From the NCBI GenBank assembly GCA_022559845.1, contig CM040117.1, positions 10,378,856-10,442,855 on the forward strand: a stretch of 64,000 nucleotides of DNA, given 5' to 3'. The stretch's first letter is position 1. Each line of letters opens with the position of its first letter. Positions 46,931 through 59,000 of the stretch are shown one piece after another. Under the pieces are notes generated by a model, which was not told where the DNA came from, searched no databases, and worked only from the letters and a program-made list of their open reading frames with translations. This DNA is from Amorphophallus konjac (taxonomy: Eukaryota > Streptophyta > Magnoliopsida > Alismatales > Araceae). The translations under genes and the position numbers were made by a program.

Positions 46931-47404
46931 TTGCTGGTACGGGATCATGTCCCGTGGCATGAGCTAAAACAACTTTCACTAGAGTCAGAAGAGGAAGCTG
47001 ACAAAGCATCAGACAAGGACGACAGTCTGTTCTGGGGGCAAGCGCTAGCCGAAGAAAAGAAAAGAAGACGAAGAAAGAAGAGAAGGGCCAGCAAGGCTAC
47101 AAAGGGTACAATCCTTTCCTGCAACACCCTCTCTGCTCTGTTCAATTTGCCCAGTGAGGAGGATGAAGAAGAGATATGCTTCACACCCGCCGCTAAGGAA
47201 AGTCAGGCCGAAGCCGCGACTGCTGCACATGCAACCCGGTCAGGCCGAAGGTGGGGGCGTCAACCGCCCGCCAACCATAACATTATCTTCAAGGGGGAGC
47301 AACCCTATAAAATACCCCCTCGGAGGTTCGGGGAGTCCAAATCCCTCCTCCATCAGGCTTATACAACCATGGTGGGGACAACACTCCCGCTCCTTCCTTC
47401 CTAG
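46931..47404 (+). pseudogene. Tat-B gag-protease linker region
   Basis: Same frame as gag. It encodes a low-complexity acidic and Lys/Arg-rich segment (EEADKASDKDDSLF, then EEKKRRRRKKRRASK) and ends at TAG 47402-47404. There is no domain. The following protease is in another frame, so a frameshift lies between 47404 and 47650. Confidence 0.5.
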
Positions 47405-47649
47405 AATTTGTGAAAATGTCAAAAGGGAAGCAGCTATGCAGGGATGCTGAACCAACAACTGGGGACATTCACCCGCAACTCTAGAAGTCTTCCGAATTTC
47501 CAGAGGAGGCAGAACCTTGCCCGGCAGTAGCCAGTGAGGAACAGCAAGGAGAGGACCCCAAGCAGAAGGGTGTAGTCTCCGAGTCTGATGAAGCAGGTTC
47601 ATCAGGGGCTGCAGTCCAAGAATCTCCCAAGCCCAGGTGGGCAGAAGAA

Positions 47650-49176
47650 ATGAAGCTATCCAACGTCCGAGCAGGAAGTCGGGTGGTCAAATTGTTGAAA
47701 AAGCTCCCGGCAAGATTCACTGTCTGGGAAATCCTCTCTCTAAGTGAAGAGACCCGACAGGCGATCATTACTTCCCTACATATGCCTACCCAATATGAAG
47801 CCTGCCTAGCTGAGGCACTACCGGAGGCCAGCATGACCTTCACCCAGGAGGACATGCTACTCCCCACCACCAGCCACAACAGACCCCTGTATATGAGGGG
47901 GCATCTAAATGGCCGGGAGCTGAACAGAGTCCTGGTGGATCCTGGGGCGGCCGTCAACATCCTGCCCTACAGAATATATGAGAGGCACTACTTCAACGTG
48001 CGTCTCCAGAAACTCGGAGATATGCGTATTGCCGGCTTCAACCAAAAGTGCGAAGTATCGCTAGGAGTAGCAGAGTTCACACTCACTCTAGCGGACTTTG
48101 TCACGAAGGTGCAGTTTCATGTCATCGATTCTCGCACCTCATACAAGGTGCTGCTTGGTCGCCCTTGGCTACACGAGAACATGGTGGTACCTTCCACGCT
48201 CCACCAGTGCATCAAATATAACCTAGATGGGAAGGAGGAAAGCGTATTTGCTGATCTCCACCAGTTCGAAGTGTTCGAATGCCACTTGGCGGATGCCCCC
48301 TTATATGCGAAACGGTCGCAAAAGGCCCCTGAAGCCAAGACCTCTTCTAGCACAACAAAAAGCACCTCCAGAGTTGGATGGTTCCCTCCGTCGCCGCGCG
48401 GACATGTTAATCCCAAGACAGTCTCACACATCACTGTCACCGGGGATGTAGGCCGGATAGCACCTCCCGCCATCTACCCCAAAGCTAATGAAGTCAGGGT
48501 CGACCAGCAGCACGACCACATCGGGATCCCGGAGGGCCTTACCAAGCTAATTCTCGGCCTCGATAATGCCACTGTCGAGCCTTTCAAAGCTTGGGAGGTG
48601 GCACAGATAGATGGTCCCAGCATCATGTTCTACACAGCTGAAGAGCACCCTACACAGGAAGACATTGATTGTCATCTGCCTGAAGATATAGAAGACCCGT
48701 TAGTGCCTATACGGGGGTTGACATTTATAACAAGTCGAATGGCCAAGATGTTCCAGAAGCAGCACATCCCCTCTGGCCAGCCGCGCAAGAAGAAAGAAGT
48801 ATTCCAGAAGCTATGGTATCCCCCGAGCCTGGATAAAGAAATGAGACGTGTCTCTCAACACCCAGGGTTGGGCTTCACCCTCGAGGAATACTATTACAGC
48901 GGACGCTATGAAGTGAATACCATCTTCGCTTTCTACCCAACTGAGGATAAACCACTGGGGGCAACTTTTGATGAACACCCAACAGAAGTTGAATACACTA
49001 AGCCAGCTCAACCAAGAAGTCTGGAATCAGAGGCCATATTCCCTACCGGTGCTGGGAGTAGGTCTATCCTGAAGATACGGCTCTTCAAGCCAGATTTGAC
49101 ACAGCTAGCAGTAGTGAAGCTGAAGATGTTGAAGAAGCGGAGCTGCCTCCCTACAGTGGCCCTCCTTTGTTGGTGA
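47650..49176 (+). pseudogene. Tat-B aspartic protease region
   Basis: The protease that matures the polyprotein. After a helical N-terminal part comes LYMRGHLNGRELNRVLVDPG then AAVNILPYRIYE (about 47890-47975), the retropepsin active site with its Asp. The family usually has D-S/G-G here; this copy has D-P-G. Further on are LGVAEFTLTLADFVTKVQFH and the conserved YKVLLGRPWLHE near 48140. The frame stays open to a stop at 49174-49176, making it one of the better preserved parts of Tat-B. The last third is a linker with no recognised domain. Confidence 0.85.
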
Positions 49177-49625
49177 TGTCGGCACTTCTTGAACCGGTCA
49201 GGGAAGCTTCTCCCAAGCCTGATCAAGAGATAGGTGTTGCTTGAAAAGAAATAGCTACCTCCACTAAAGACATGGTGATCCAAGGGAGTGAGACCTCCTC
49301 ACCCTGTACCATAGAGCCGTAGTGCTACTCTGACTTAATGACAAACAAACACCAGTCTCTAGTGACTGCAACCCCCTCAGCAGAGGGTGAGGCAATCAAC
49401 TTACCCCTGGGAGTTGCTATTGAGGTAGACTTGTTGGCAGAATAGTGCCTGCAGCCACTACCAGCCGAACAAGAGATTCCTGACAAAGCTCAGATAAGGC
49501 AAGATGAAGAGATCGAGGTCCTTGACCTCGAAGATGATATACCAGACTTTGTCGACCTTCGGCCTGCACTCCTTGAGATAGAAGACAGAGGCCAAGCAAC
49601 AGTCGATGAACTGATAGAAGTCAAC

Positions 49626-51520
49626 TTGGGAGACGAGGATGACCCCAGGCCAACCTTCCTCAGTGCTCAACTGTCTGCTGAAGAACAGAAGCTGTACATC
49701 CAGCTGCTGCAGGAATATTGCTTTGCCTGGACCTACAAGGAGATTCCAGGACTGAGCCCCGCAGTATCACAGCATGAGCTGACCATAAACCCTGAAGCCG
49801 AGCCGGTGAAGCAGCCGCCGCGACGCATGAGGCCAGAGCTCATCACTCAAATATGCAAGGAAGTCGACAAGCTCATTGATGTGGGTTTCATCGAGGAAAA
49901 TCAATATACCACGTGGCTGGCTAACATTGTGCCCGTAAAAAAGAAGAATGGACAGATCCGGATATGTGTTGACTTCTGAGATTTGAATAAAGCCTGCCCC
50001 AAAGATGACTTCCCGGTGCCAATAACGGAGGTCATGATAGATGCAACAATCGGTCATGAGGCCCTATCATTCATGGATGGGTCGTCCAGTTACAACTAGA
50101 TATGGATCGCGGAACATGACCGGGTCCACACTGCCTTCCGGACTCCCAAAGGCATTTATCACTACAAGAGAATGCCGTTCGGATTAAAGAACGCCGGCGC
50201 AACTTATTAGCGGGCAATGACCAGAATATTCGATGAGCTGCTCTACCACAAGGTCGAGTGCTACATAGATGACCTGGTAGTCAAGACCAGAAAGAAAGAA
50301 GACCATCTGCAAGACCTCCGAGATATTTTCCAGAGGCTAAGGCAGTATGAATTAAAGATGAACCCTATGAAGTGCGCGTTCGGAGTATCGAGCGGTAAGT
50401 TCTTGGGTTTCATTATCAGATACCGGGGAATTGAAATAGACCCCGCAAAGATCAAGGTAATTCAGGAGCTACCCTCTCCAAAGAACCTCTCCGAGCTAAG
50501 ATCTCTTCAAGGCCGCCTAGCATACATCCGACGTTTCATATCCAACTTGTCGGGGCGATGCCACCCCTTCCATAAGCTAATGATGAAAGATGTTCCCTTC
50601 TACTGGGATGAAGAATGCCAGACGGCCTTTGACAAGCTGAAAGACTATCTAAAGACTCCTCCAGTGCTGGGTACACCGGTTAAAGGACGACCGCTAATTC
50701 TTTACATAGTAGCCACATGTAACTCCCTGGGGGCAATGCTAGCCCAGAATAATGAAGAAGGAAAAGAACAAGCCCTCTATTACCTCAGTCGAAGAATGGT
50801 CAGAACTGAGGAGAGATACGCCTACATCGAGAAGATCTGCCTGGCACTGGTCTTCGCGGTCAAGAAGCTCCGACACTACATGATGTCGCATGAAGTTAAG
50901 CTGATTTCCAAAGAAGATTCGCTTAAATACATCATGTCCCAACCAGCCCTCAAAGGCCGCCTAGGCAAATGGATGGTGATTCTTATGGAGTATGATATCT
51001 CCCATGTACCGCAAAGGGCCGTCAAGGGCCAAGCTATCGCAAACTTCTTTACTGAGCATCCAGTACCTGAAGACTGTCCCCTGGAACCAGAGCTTCCTGA
51101 AGATGAAACCTTAGAGGTCAGCCAGGTGCAATCCTCTCTATGGCAGCTGTATTTTGACGGCGCCTCCAGAATTGATACCTTAGCAACGGGATCAGCCAGA
51201 GTCCGGGAGGGGGCATGCATAGTCCTAAAGTCTCCAGAAGGAGAAGTCATACATACGTCATGTTCAATAAACAAGCCGTGCACAAATAATGAAGCAGAAT
51301 ATGAAGCCCTCATAATCGGGCTACAGATCGCTCTGTCCATGGGGATTCAAATGCTAGAAGCATTCGAGGACTCCATGCTGGTTATAAAACAGTTGGAAGG
51401 GGAGTTCAATGTGCGGAAGCAAGAACTCATCCCTTACTACCATATGGCCCTGCGCCTAATGACAAGATTCTATTTCATTAGCATCAAGCACATCAACCGA
51501 GGGTAGAATGCTCAAGCTGA
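49626..51520 (+). pseudogene. Tat-B reverse transcriptase, RNase H and second (archaeal-type) RNase H
   Basis: RT has FAWTYKEIPGLSPAVSQHEL, VKKKNGQIRICVDF, KRMPFGLKNAGATY and the catalytic YIDDLVV near 50262. RNase H follows (VATCNSLGAMLAQ, YLSRRMVRTEERYAYIEK), in which the first Asp region is altered. The second RNase H has LYFDGASRIDTLATGSA near 51148 and NNEAEYEALIIGLQIALSMG, the archaeal-type domain that marks the Tat lineage. Stops at 49977-49979 (TGA), 50097-50099, 50208-50210 and 51504-51506 (TAG) all stand where related elements have Arg or Gln. The frame itself is not shifted. Confidence 0.9.
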
Positions 51521-52950
51521 CGACCTCGCAAAGCTGGCAAGTTCTCTGGCGGTCCTGCCTGATACAAGCCTGAATATAGCAGTGATCAACCGGCGGCAGG
51601 TCCCCAGTGTGACTGAAGCCCTAGCCGATGAACAAGCAAATGAAGTGGCAGCTGTTGAAGCAATCCAGCAGCCCGATTGGCGGGAGCACCTCCTGCATTG
51701 GTTTCAACACCAGTAACTCCCGAAGGAGAAAGAACAGAGAATGAAGCTCCTGAGAGTCAAAGACTCTTATGAGATGAGGAATGGAACATTGTTCCGGATA
51801 ATGGCAGACGCCCAAAAGAAGATCTTACTTCGCTGCTTAGCCCCAGGGGAAGCCAGGCAGGTAATGTAGGAAGTCCATGCTGGGTCAGCCGGGGCACACC
51901 AGGCCGGTCCGAAAATGAAAATCGAAATAAAGAAATTGGGCTACTATTGGCCTTCTATGTTTGACGATTGCTGCAAGTTCGCTAAAGCCTGCCAAAGGTG
52001 TCAAGAACATGCCACTGTGTCAAGAAGGCCACCCGTACCACTGCATCCTACCATCCCAAGTTGGCCGTTCGCTCAATGGGGCACGGACGTGGTGGGGCCA
52101 CTACCAGCATCTTCATCCGGATGCAAATATATCTTAGAAGCTACAGACTACTTCTCCAGGTGGGCAGAGGCAGTAGCATTGAGAGAAGTAACGGGAGAAC
52201 TGGTTGCCAGGTTCTTTCGACAAAACATAATATTCCGGTTTGGCGTGCCCAGCCGGATCATCTCTGACAACGGCAGTCACTTCAAGAATCAGAAGGTGTA
52301 CCGACTAGCCGATAAATATAAGATTGATTGGAGGGCATAATCTCCCTACTACCATCAAGCCAATGAACTTGCAGAAGCCTTCAATAAGACGCTATGCACT
52401 CTGCTAGCAAAGTCGGTTAAGGCTAACAAAAAAGATTGGGAAGAACGAATGTACGAGGCACTCTGGGCTTACCGTACAGTCTACAAGACCCCAACTGGCT
52501 GCTCACCCTACTCCCTCGTATATGGGTCGGAAGCTATGGTGCCAATTGAACTAGAAGTCCCCTCGTTGCGAATCGCCATCCAGCATGGATTGGTGAGCAG
52601 CGAGCAGACCAACATAGAAAGAAGACTGGAGGAGCTCGCTGAGCTCGAAGGAAAGCGTCTCCGGGCGCAACAAAATATCCAACTCTATCAAGCCCGCATG
52701 ACCCGTGCTTTTGATAAGCTGGTCAAAGGACGGGGATTCGAGAAAGGGTGACATGGTAATGGTTAAAAGAAGAGAAGTGATGGCCTCTAACCCAAGGGGA
52801 AGTTGGTTGAAAATTGGGTCGGACCGTATGTCGTCTACCGAGCATATGAAGGGGGTGCGTATGTCTTTGTGGATCACAAAGGAGTCGTCCAGTTCTCCCC
52901 CCTTAATGGGAAACACCTGAAGCTGTATCACACAGTTCAGCCAGCATTCC
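51521..52950 (+). pseudogene. Tat-B integrase
   Basis: Same frame as RT. The zinc-binding region is near 51890-52010 (YYWPSMFDDCCKFAKACQRC). The catalytic core has WGTDVVGPLP near 52079, FGVPSRIISDNGSHFKN near 52238, and the Glu in NELAEAFNKTL near 52369. The C-terminal part (LWAYRTVYKTPTGCSPYSLV and YGSEAMVPIELEVPS) follows. Stops lie near 51714, 51866 and 52337. A frameshift near 52740 moves the end (GDMVMVKRREV) to another frame. There is no chromodomain, as expected for Tat. Confidence 0.88.
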
Positions 52951-52970
52951 CAGAATGACCCATGTAAACC

Positions 52971-53340
52971 CTTGGTCTAGTGACATTCCGCCCTGGCCGA
53001 GCTTTACCCTACCTTGGTCTAGTGGCATTCCGCCCTGGCCGAGCTCTACCCACCTTGGTCTAGTGGCATTCCGCCCTGACCGAGCTCTATACTTACCTTG
53101 GTCTAGTGGCACTCCGCACTGATCGAGCTACCCTTACCTTGGTCTAGTGGCACTCTGCCCTGATCGAGCTACCCTTACCTCGGCCCAGTGGCGCTCCGCC
53201 CTGATCGAGCTACCTTCCCCTTGGTCTAGTGGCACTCCGCCCTGGCTGAGCTACTTATATCTTGGTCTAGAGGCACTCTGCCCTGACCAAGCTACTCTTA
53301 TCTTGGTGTAGTGGCACTCTGCCCTGGCCGAGCTCGCATA
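52971..53340. repeat. Tandem repeat of about 42 bp, 9 units
   Basis: The unit is CTTGGTCTAGTGGCACTCCG followed by CCCTG(G/A)CCGAGCTA and a variable link. Copies begin at 52971, 53013, 53054, 53097 and onward. The first unit lies directly after the integrase end. Confidence 0.88.
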
Positions 53341-53350
53341 TAATAAATAA

Positions 53351-53735
53351 CATCGCCATTGCGGACCTTACGCCTGAATCAGCGCAAGTCTATCCTTTGC
53401 GTTAGCATTATCCTCTTGCTGACGAATAAACCCATTTTCCGGCGCAAGACTTCGTGTCCTAAGCCAACCCCTATACATCATTGCCATTGCGGGCCTTACG
53501 CCCGAATCGGCACAAGTCTATCCTTTGCATTAGCATTATCTTCTTGCTGACGAATAAACCCCTTTTCCGGCGCAAGACTTCGTGTCCTAGCCGACCCTTA
53601 TACAGTATTGCCATTATGGGCCCTTCGCCCGAATTGGCTCAAAATTTGTCCTTTGCCCTAGCATTACATTCTTGCTAACGAATAAGCCTTTTCTCGGCGC
53701 AAGGCCTCGTGCCCTAGTCGACCCTCTCAACATCC
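53351..53735. repeat. Tandem repeat of about 128 bp, three units
   Basis: GCCATTGCGG-type starts at 53355, 53483 and 53610 (periods 128 and 127). Each unit contains CTTGCTGACGAATAAAC or a variant, and CGGCGCAAGACTTCGTGTCC or a variant. Confidence 0.88.
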
Positions 53736-53746
53736 TCATCCTATAT

Positions 53747-53992
53747 GAGTTCAAAAAAATTGATGATAAAAAAATGATAAAAATGGGGCTTAAAATAGAG
53801 GTGCCCCGCCGGCCTTTTTCCTATATTAGGACAAGGGCAAAAATGGCTATAACCCGACTGTGGCGAAAACTCGAAAGGGTGTTGCAGGTAAAATCGGGTA
53901 CCCCGCCACGTGAAAACTCGAAAGGGCGCGTGGGTAAAAGCAAGAGGGGACTGACTTCGGCGAAAACCCAAAAGGGCGCTTAAGTCAGTAAT
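53747..53992 (+). repeat. Long direct repeat, left copy, with short GAAAACCCGAAAGGGCG units
   Basis: About 250 bp, repeated at 55396-55650. Within it a motif GAAAACYCGAAAGGGYG occurs near 53863, 53910 and 53960, a period of 47-50 bp. The repeat brackets the 40-bp array. Confidence 0.85.
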
Positions 53993-54059
53993 GTGGTAAT
54001 TTAAGTTCCGCCTAACCCTCATTCTAGTGAAACTCTGAAAAGGGCGATCACCCCGATCC

Positions 54060-55366
54060 CCATCGGAGATCTTTCTCGACCTCCTTCTGACCCTTGTCAC
54101 CATCGGCAAGATCGGCCAGCCTCCTTGTGACCCTTGTCATCATCGGCAAGATTGGTCGACCTTACTTCTGACCCTTATCGCCATCGGCAAGATCGGTCAG
54201 CCTCCTTGTGACACTTGTCATCATCGGCAAGATCGGTCGACTTACTTCTGACCCTTGTCACCATCGGCAAGATCGGTTAGCCTCCTTGTGACCCTTGTCA
54301 TCATCGGCAAGATCGGTCGACCTTACTTCTGACCCTTGTCACCATCGACAAGATTGGTCAGCCTCCTTGTGACCCTTGTCATCATCGGCAAGATCGGTCA
54401 GCCGCCTTGTGACCCTTGTCATCATCGGCAAGATCAGTCGACCTTACTTCTGACCCTTGTCACCATCGGCAAGATCGGTCAGCCTCCTTGTGACCCTTGT
54501 CATCATCGGCAAGATCGGTCGACTTACTTTTGACCCTTGTCACCATCGGCAAGATCGGTCAGCCTCCTTGTGACCTTTGTCATCATCTGCAAGATCGGTC
54601 AACTTACTTATGACCCTTGTCACCATCGAAAGATCGGTCAGCCTCCTTGTGACCCTTGTCATCATCGGCAAGATCGGTCGACTTACTTCTGACCCTTGTC
54701 ACCATCGGCAAGATCGGTCAGCCTCCTTGTTACCCTTGTCATCATCAGTAAGATCGGTCGACCTACTTCTGACCCTTGTCACCATCGGCAGGATCGATCA
54801 GCCTCCTTGCGACCCTTGTCATCATCGGCAGGACCGGTCGACCTACTCCTGACCCTTGTCATCATCGGCAAGATCGGTCAGCCTCCTTGCGACCCTTGTC
54901 TTCATCGGCAAGATCGGTCAGCCTACTTCTGACCCTTGTCACCATCGGCAAGATCGGTCAGCCTCCTTGTGACCCTTGTCATCATCGGCAGGACCAGTCG
55001 ACCTATTCCTGACCCTTTGTCATCATCGGCAAGATCGGTCAGCCTACTCCTAACCCTTGTCACCATCGGCAAGATCGGTCAGCCTCCTTGTGACCCTTGT
55101 CATCATCGGCAGGACCGGTCGACCTACTTCTGACCCTTGTCATCATCGACAAGATCGGTCGACTTCTTCCTGACCCTTGTCATCATCGGCAAGATCGGTC
55201 AGCCTACTTCTGACCCTTATCACCATCGGCAAGATCGGTCAGCCTTCTTGTGACCCTTGTCATCATCGGCAAGACTGGTCGACCTACTTCTAACCCTTGT
55301 CATCATCGACAAGATCGGTCAGCCTCCTTGCGACCCTTGTCACCATCGACAAGGTCGGCCAGCATT
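54060..55366. repeat. Tandem repeat of about 40 bp, about 33 units, organised as 80-bp dimers
   Basis: The monomer is GACCCTTGTCA(C/T)CATCGGC followed by AAGATCGGTC(A/G) and CCTCCTTGT or ACTTACTTCT. Two monomer types alternate, one with CACCATCGG then CAGCCTCC and one with CATCATCGG then CGACTTAC, giving dimers. The three-fold frame coincidences create long false reading frames on the plus strand. Confidence 0.92.
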
Positions 55367-55395
55367 TCCTCAAGCCCAGCTCTACCCTGAGAATT

Positions 55396-55650
55396 GAGTT
55401 CAATATATATATGATAAAAAATGATGATGAATAAAAATGAGGCTTAAAATGGAGGTGCCTCGCCGGCCTTGTTCCTACACTAGGGCAAGGGCAAAAATGG
55501 CTATAAACCCGGCTGTGGCGAAAACCCGAAAGGGCGTCGTAGGCAAAATCGGGTATCCCGCCACGTGAAAACCCGAAAGGGTGCGTGGGAAAAAGCAAAA
55601 GGGGGCTGGCCTTGGTGAAAACCCGAAAGGGCGCTTGGGTCAGTATTGTG
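55396..55650 (+). repeat. Long direct repeat, right copy
   Basis: Second copy of 53747-53992, with GAAAACCCGAAAGGG units near 55519, 55565 and 55615. This copy is slightly longer at its 5' end (AT-rich insertion near 55400). Confidence 0.85.
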
Positions 55651-56035
55651 GTTACTATAAAACATATGCTATGCCTCTGGGTGGCACTTTCATCAGTTGT
55701 CTCACCGGCAATAAAGCCTATCCCGGATGGACCTCTCATCAGCCAGCAGTCGTACTTCCGGCATTTCTGGCCAAGGGGACTCATATTTGTACTAATTGGG
55801 CAGCCTCTAGGACCCCGGCATGTGGTGGAGCGAGGCCCCCATCCTTTCCTTGAAAGGGTGGACGCTCTTCTGCGGTACAGATACTGGTATACTTCCATAC
55901 ATGTCGCCAAAATTGTCAGAAAACAAGTGAAAGAGGACACCTCGAAGCATCGAGGGAAACTTGTATTTCATTACAAAAGAGGAGAAAATACAAAAGGGGC
56001 CCTTCGAGGGGGACGGACTACAAAGGGCTGATCAA
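55651..56035. other. Spacer before the antisense gene
   Basis: No domain is recognised on either strand. Open frames up to about 148 codons on the plus strand begin within the repeat and are not supported by any family resemblance. It probably holds the 3' UTR of the antisense PMD gene. Confidence 0.35.
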
Positions 56036-59000
56036 TTAAGACCGCCTGAAGATATCTTCAAAGTCAATGAGCCTAACATATGGAGCCGCTCCCAATTCAC
56101 AGAGTTGCATTTCTTCCTCCTGAACGTGAGTCATCTCAGTCTCTAGGGATGCGACTCGACCCTCTAGCAAGGTGGTCCCCTCGATGCCCTGAACTTCTGC
56201 AGCCTCCAACATTGGTATTTCGGCTTCAACAGCATCTAATTCAGCCCGGAGTTCTTCCCGTCGGCTACGTAGAAATTGTGCATGAGCGGTTGAAGCTTCA
56301 ACATGGGCCTTGTTCCTATGAAGATCGGAGGTCAGGGACGCCAGCTCCGTCTGACAGTCAGCTTTTTGCAATTTGAGGGCCGCCAGTCGGTCATTCATTA
56401 TCCTCCTGAGAAAGTCCCAGCGGTGTACAAATTTCAGCATGAACAGCACCCGCTGGGTCCAGGTATCTAAAGGACAGCCTAGAGCCTGCAGCCCAACTGT
56501 CAATCGTTCAGCCACTTCCTTCAGCTGGAGGTAAGATAATGTCGGCTGAGATTCTAGGACTTGACACAATATCTCTAAATGTTGCCAGACAAAGTCCTCC
56601 GATGAAGTAAAGCTGAGGGAAGCTACCGGTGCCACTTCAAAGGTCACCTCCTTGTCTATGGAAGCCCATAAGCCAATGTCTGGCGCAGAAGAAGAAGATG
56701 GGACGGCCACTAGAGCCGAAGTAGCAGGCACCACAGCAGCGTACTCATGTTCCATCGGACTCTTTGAAGAACTCTCTTCTCCAGGTGCTGGAAGAGGTAG
56801 AGGTTCCAACTCTATTACCGATACGGATGGAGCTACAGGGTCAGGCGCCATAGTCATTATGGCCGCCAGTACAAAGGCAGAACCCCTCGACGGATCAACT
56901 TCAGCCCTCAATTCTATCGCAGGCACCAGGGCGAGACTTTCTCCCAGTGGGCTCAACTCCATTGATGATGATACTTCGGTAGCTACGTGTACTCTTACTG
57001 GCACAGGGAGAAGTATAGTAATCGCCTCTGAAGAAGACACTGTGGCAAGCGGTAGCATATCCAAAGCCTCCGACGAAACCACGATAGCATCAGAAGATGA
57101 TACCAGAGGGTGATCGGCTACGTCGGACTCCTGGAACAAGATTCCAGTAAGCACCAAGATGGAAGAAAAGAATGAAAGGATATGCATCTCTGCAGAAGGA
57201 CGGGCAAAACTTACTATAATCACGGCACCCATCTCTTCGAGTGCTTGTATAGAGGACTCTAACTCTGTAGATGAAGCAAAAAAAGGAGGGGTTATCTCCA
57301 CCTCCGTGTCTATCCCGGCAAATTCTTCTGGCAATATTCTCTCAGATGATGTCACCGGCAACCTCGGGGGACTAAATATCAAAGGACCACTCAACGATAT
57401 GAAAGGTGCCGCTGCCCCTTTGCTGGCTGCCGCAGGTGCTTGTTCGTCACCTTCTGAAGAAGCATAATCAACCTCTTCGTCAGAAGGGGTGGCAGAACTA
57501 CTGCTAATCTCGGGCTGGTCCGACTCCTTTGTCGCCTTACGGGCCGCTGAGCAGGTGATTACACGCCGCGACGGGATGGCACCTTTCTTTAATGCAGTTT
57601 TGTGTCCTTCATGTTGTAAAGGAGCGTCCACGGCAGGCGTCTCAACCACTGTGCTAACCACTCCTGCCACTACAACACAAAGATATACATAAGGCAGGGC
57701 GCGAAGATCGCTAAAGAAAGAAGAGTCAGAAGGATAGCAGTCATTTGGCTCACCTTCGGCCTCACCGGCAGGCGTGGGAGAAGGGAGTCTGGCATCCTCC
57801 TCAACAGTGGGGAGACTCTCTCCTATGGTTTCAACTGTCCCAGTTGCCCCTACCGTGGCCATGGCAGAAGATCCCATATCCTTCGTCTCTAAGGCGACCT
57901 CCTCAGCACTCGTAGTGGCGCCAGCTGCTCCTTGAGCTGAAATCCAACAAAGGAGGCGTCAAAAGAATGAAGACACCATGAAAAGAACATTCCTACAAAC
58001 CGCAAAGGAAAATAATGTCACCTTCAGCTGCTTGCTGAGTGGCCTCCTTTTGAGCGGCAAACTGTTCAAATGATGGCACTTTAGGCAAAGGAGCCCCAGT
58101 CGCATCGGTCGAAGACTACTTCAAGGAAGTTTTTCGAGCTTTCTTCGCTCGGCCTATTGCAACTTTCAGCACGGAGGCCGCTCTCTTTTTACCCGGTGGC
58201 AGCGGAGTAGTGGTCGGCACTAGTGCGGGAGCCTCAAAATATTCCGGCTTCTGGGCTTGGGAGATGATCTTCCTGTAAAGTCCCTGCTGCTTTATATCTC
58301 GGCGATCTGTCAAATGAGGCACATGCCGTTATGAAGGGAACTGAGCAACAAGCTACTCTACATGTAAACTGAAGAATACTTACCTGTCGGGCCATTGTAG
58401 AAAGATGATAGGGGCCAATATTGATAAGCCACCTCCTTGCTTTGGGATGCAGCCTCCCGCACGAGCCAGAAGATGTCACCAATCTTCTTGCACTTCTCGG
58501 CTAAGTCAGCCAAGTCCGCATGACCATGGGAAGCAATGCAATGATACAGACCAAGGTGGTCGAAACCCCAGCCATCGGCATAATGAAAAGATACAAACAA
58601 AGGCTTGTCCAGGACGCTTGCTACGAGACTGTCGAGGGTCAGCCCATGGACATTCATCAAGACAAACAGCCAAGACGTATGTTGATAATATGTCGGCGTT
58701 CTATCTTCTCTATTAACAAACGCCCGGTACGGGCAAAAGTGGTCAACCTCACACTTCCATGAAACTGCTTTGGAGAGCGGCTCCTCAATGGGAAATGGGT
58801 ACTACTGAAGCTCCAAGTGAGAATCACCAATCTGGCAAAGATGTTCTAAATTCTGTGTGAAAGTATCTTCATCTATGTCAGCAAGCACATGCACTAGCTG
58901 TTCAGTGGCTTCCTCTTTCGCGGCTTTCCTGCGCGCTATATACACATCTACCTCCTTCGGATGTTGGGAGAACAGCCTCTTCAAATGGGCCTCATCAATA

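Noticed and set aside
54336..55133. Open frames in the 40-bp array
   Set aside because: They are repeats of the same short unit with no start context, and they shift frame between units; tandem repeat artefact.
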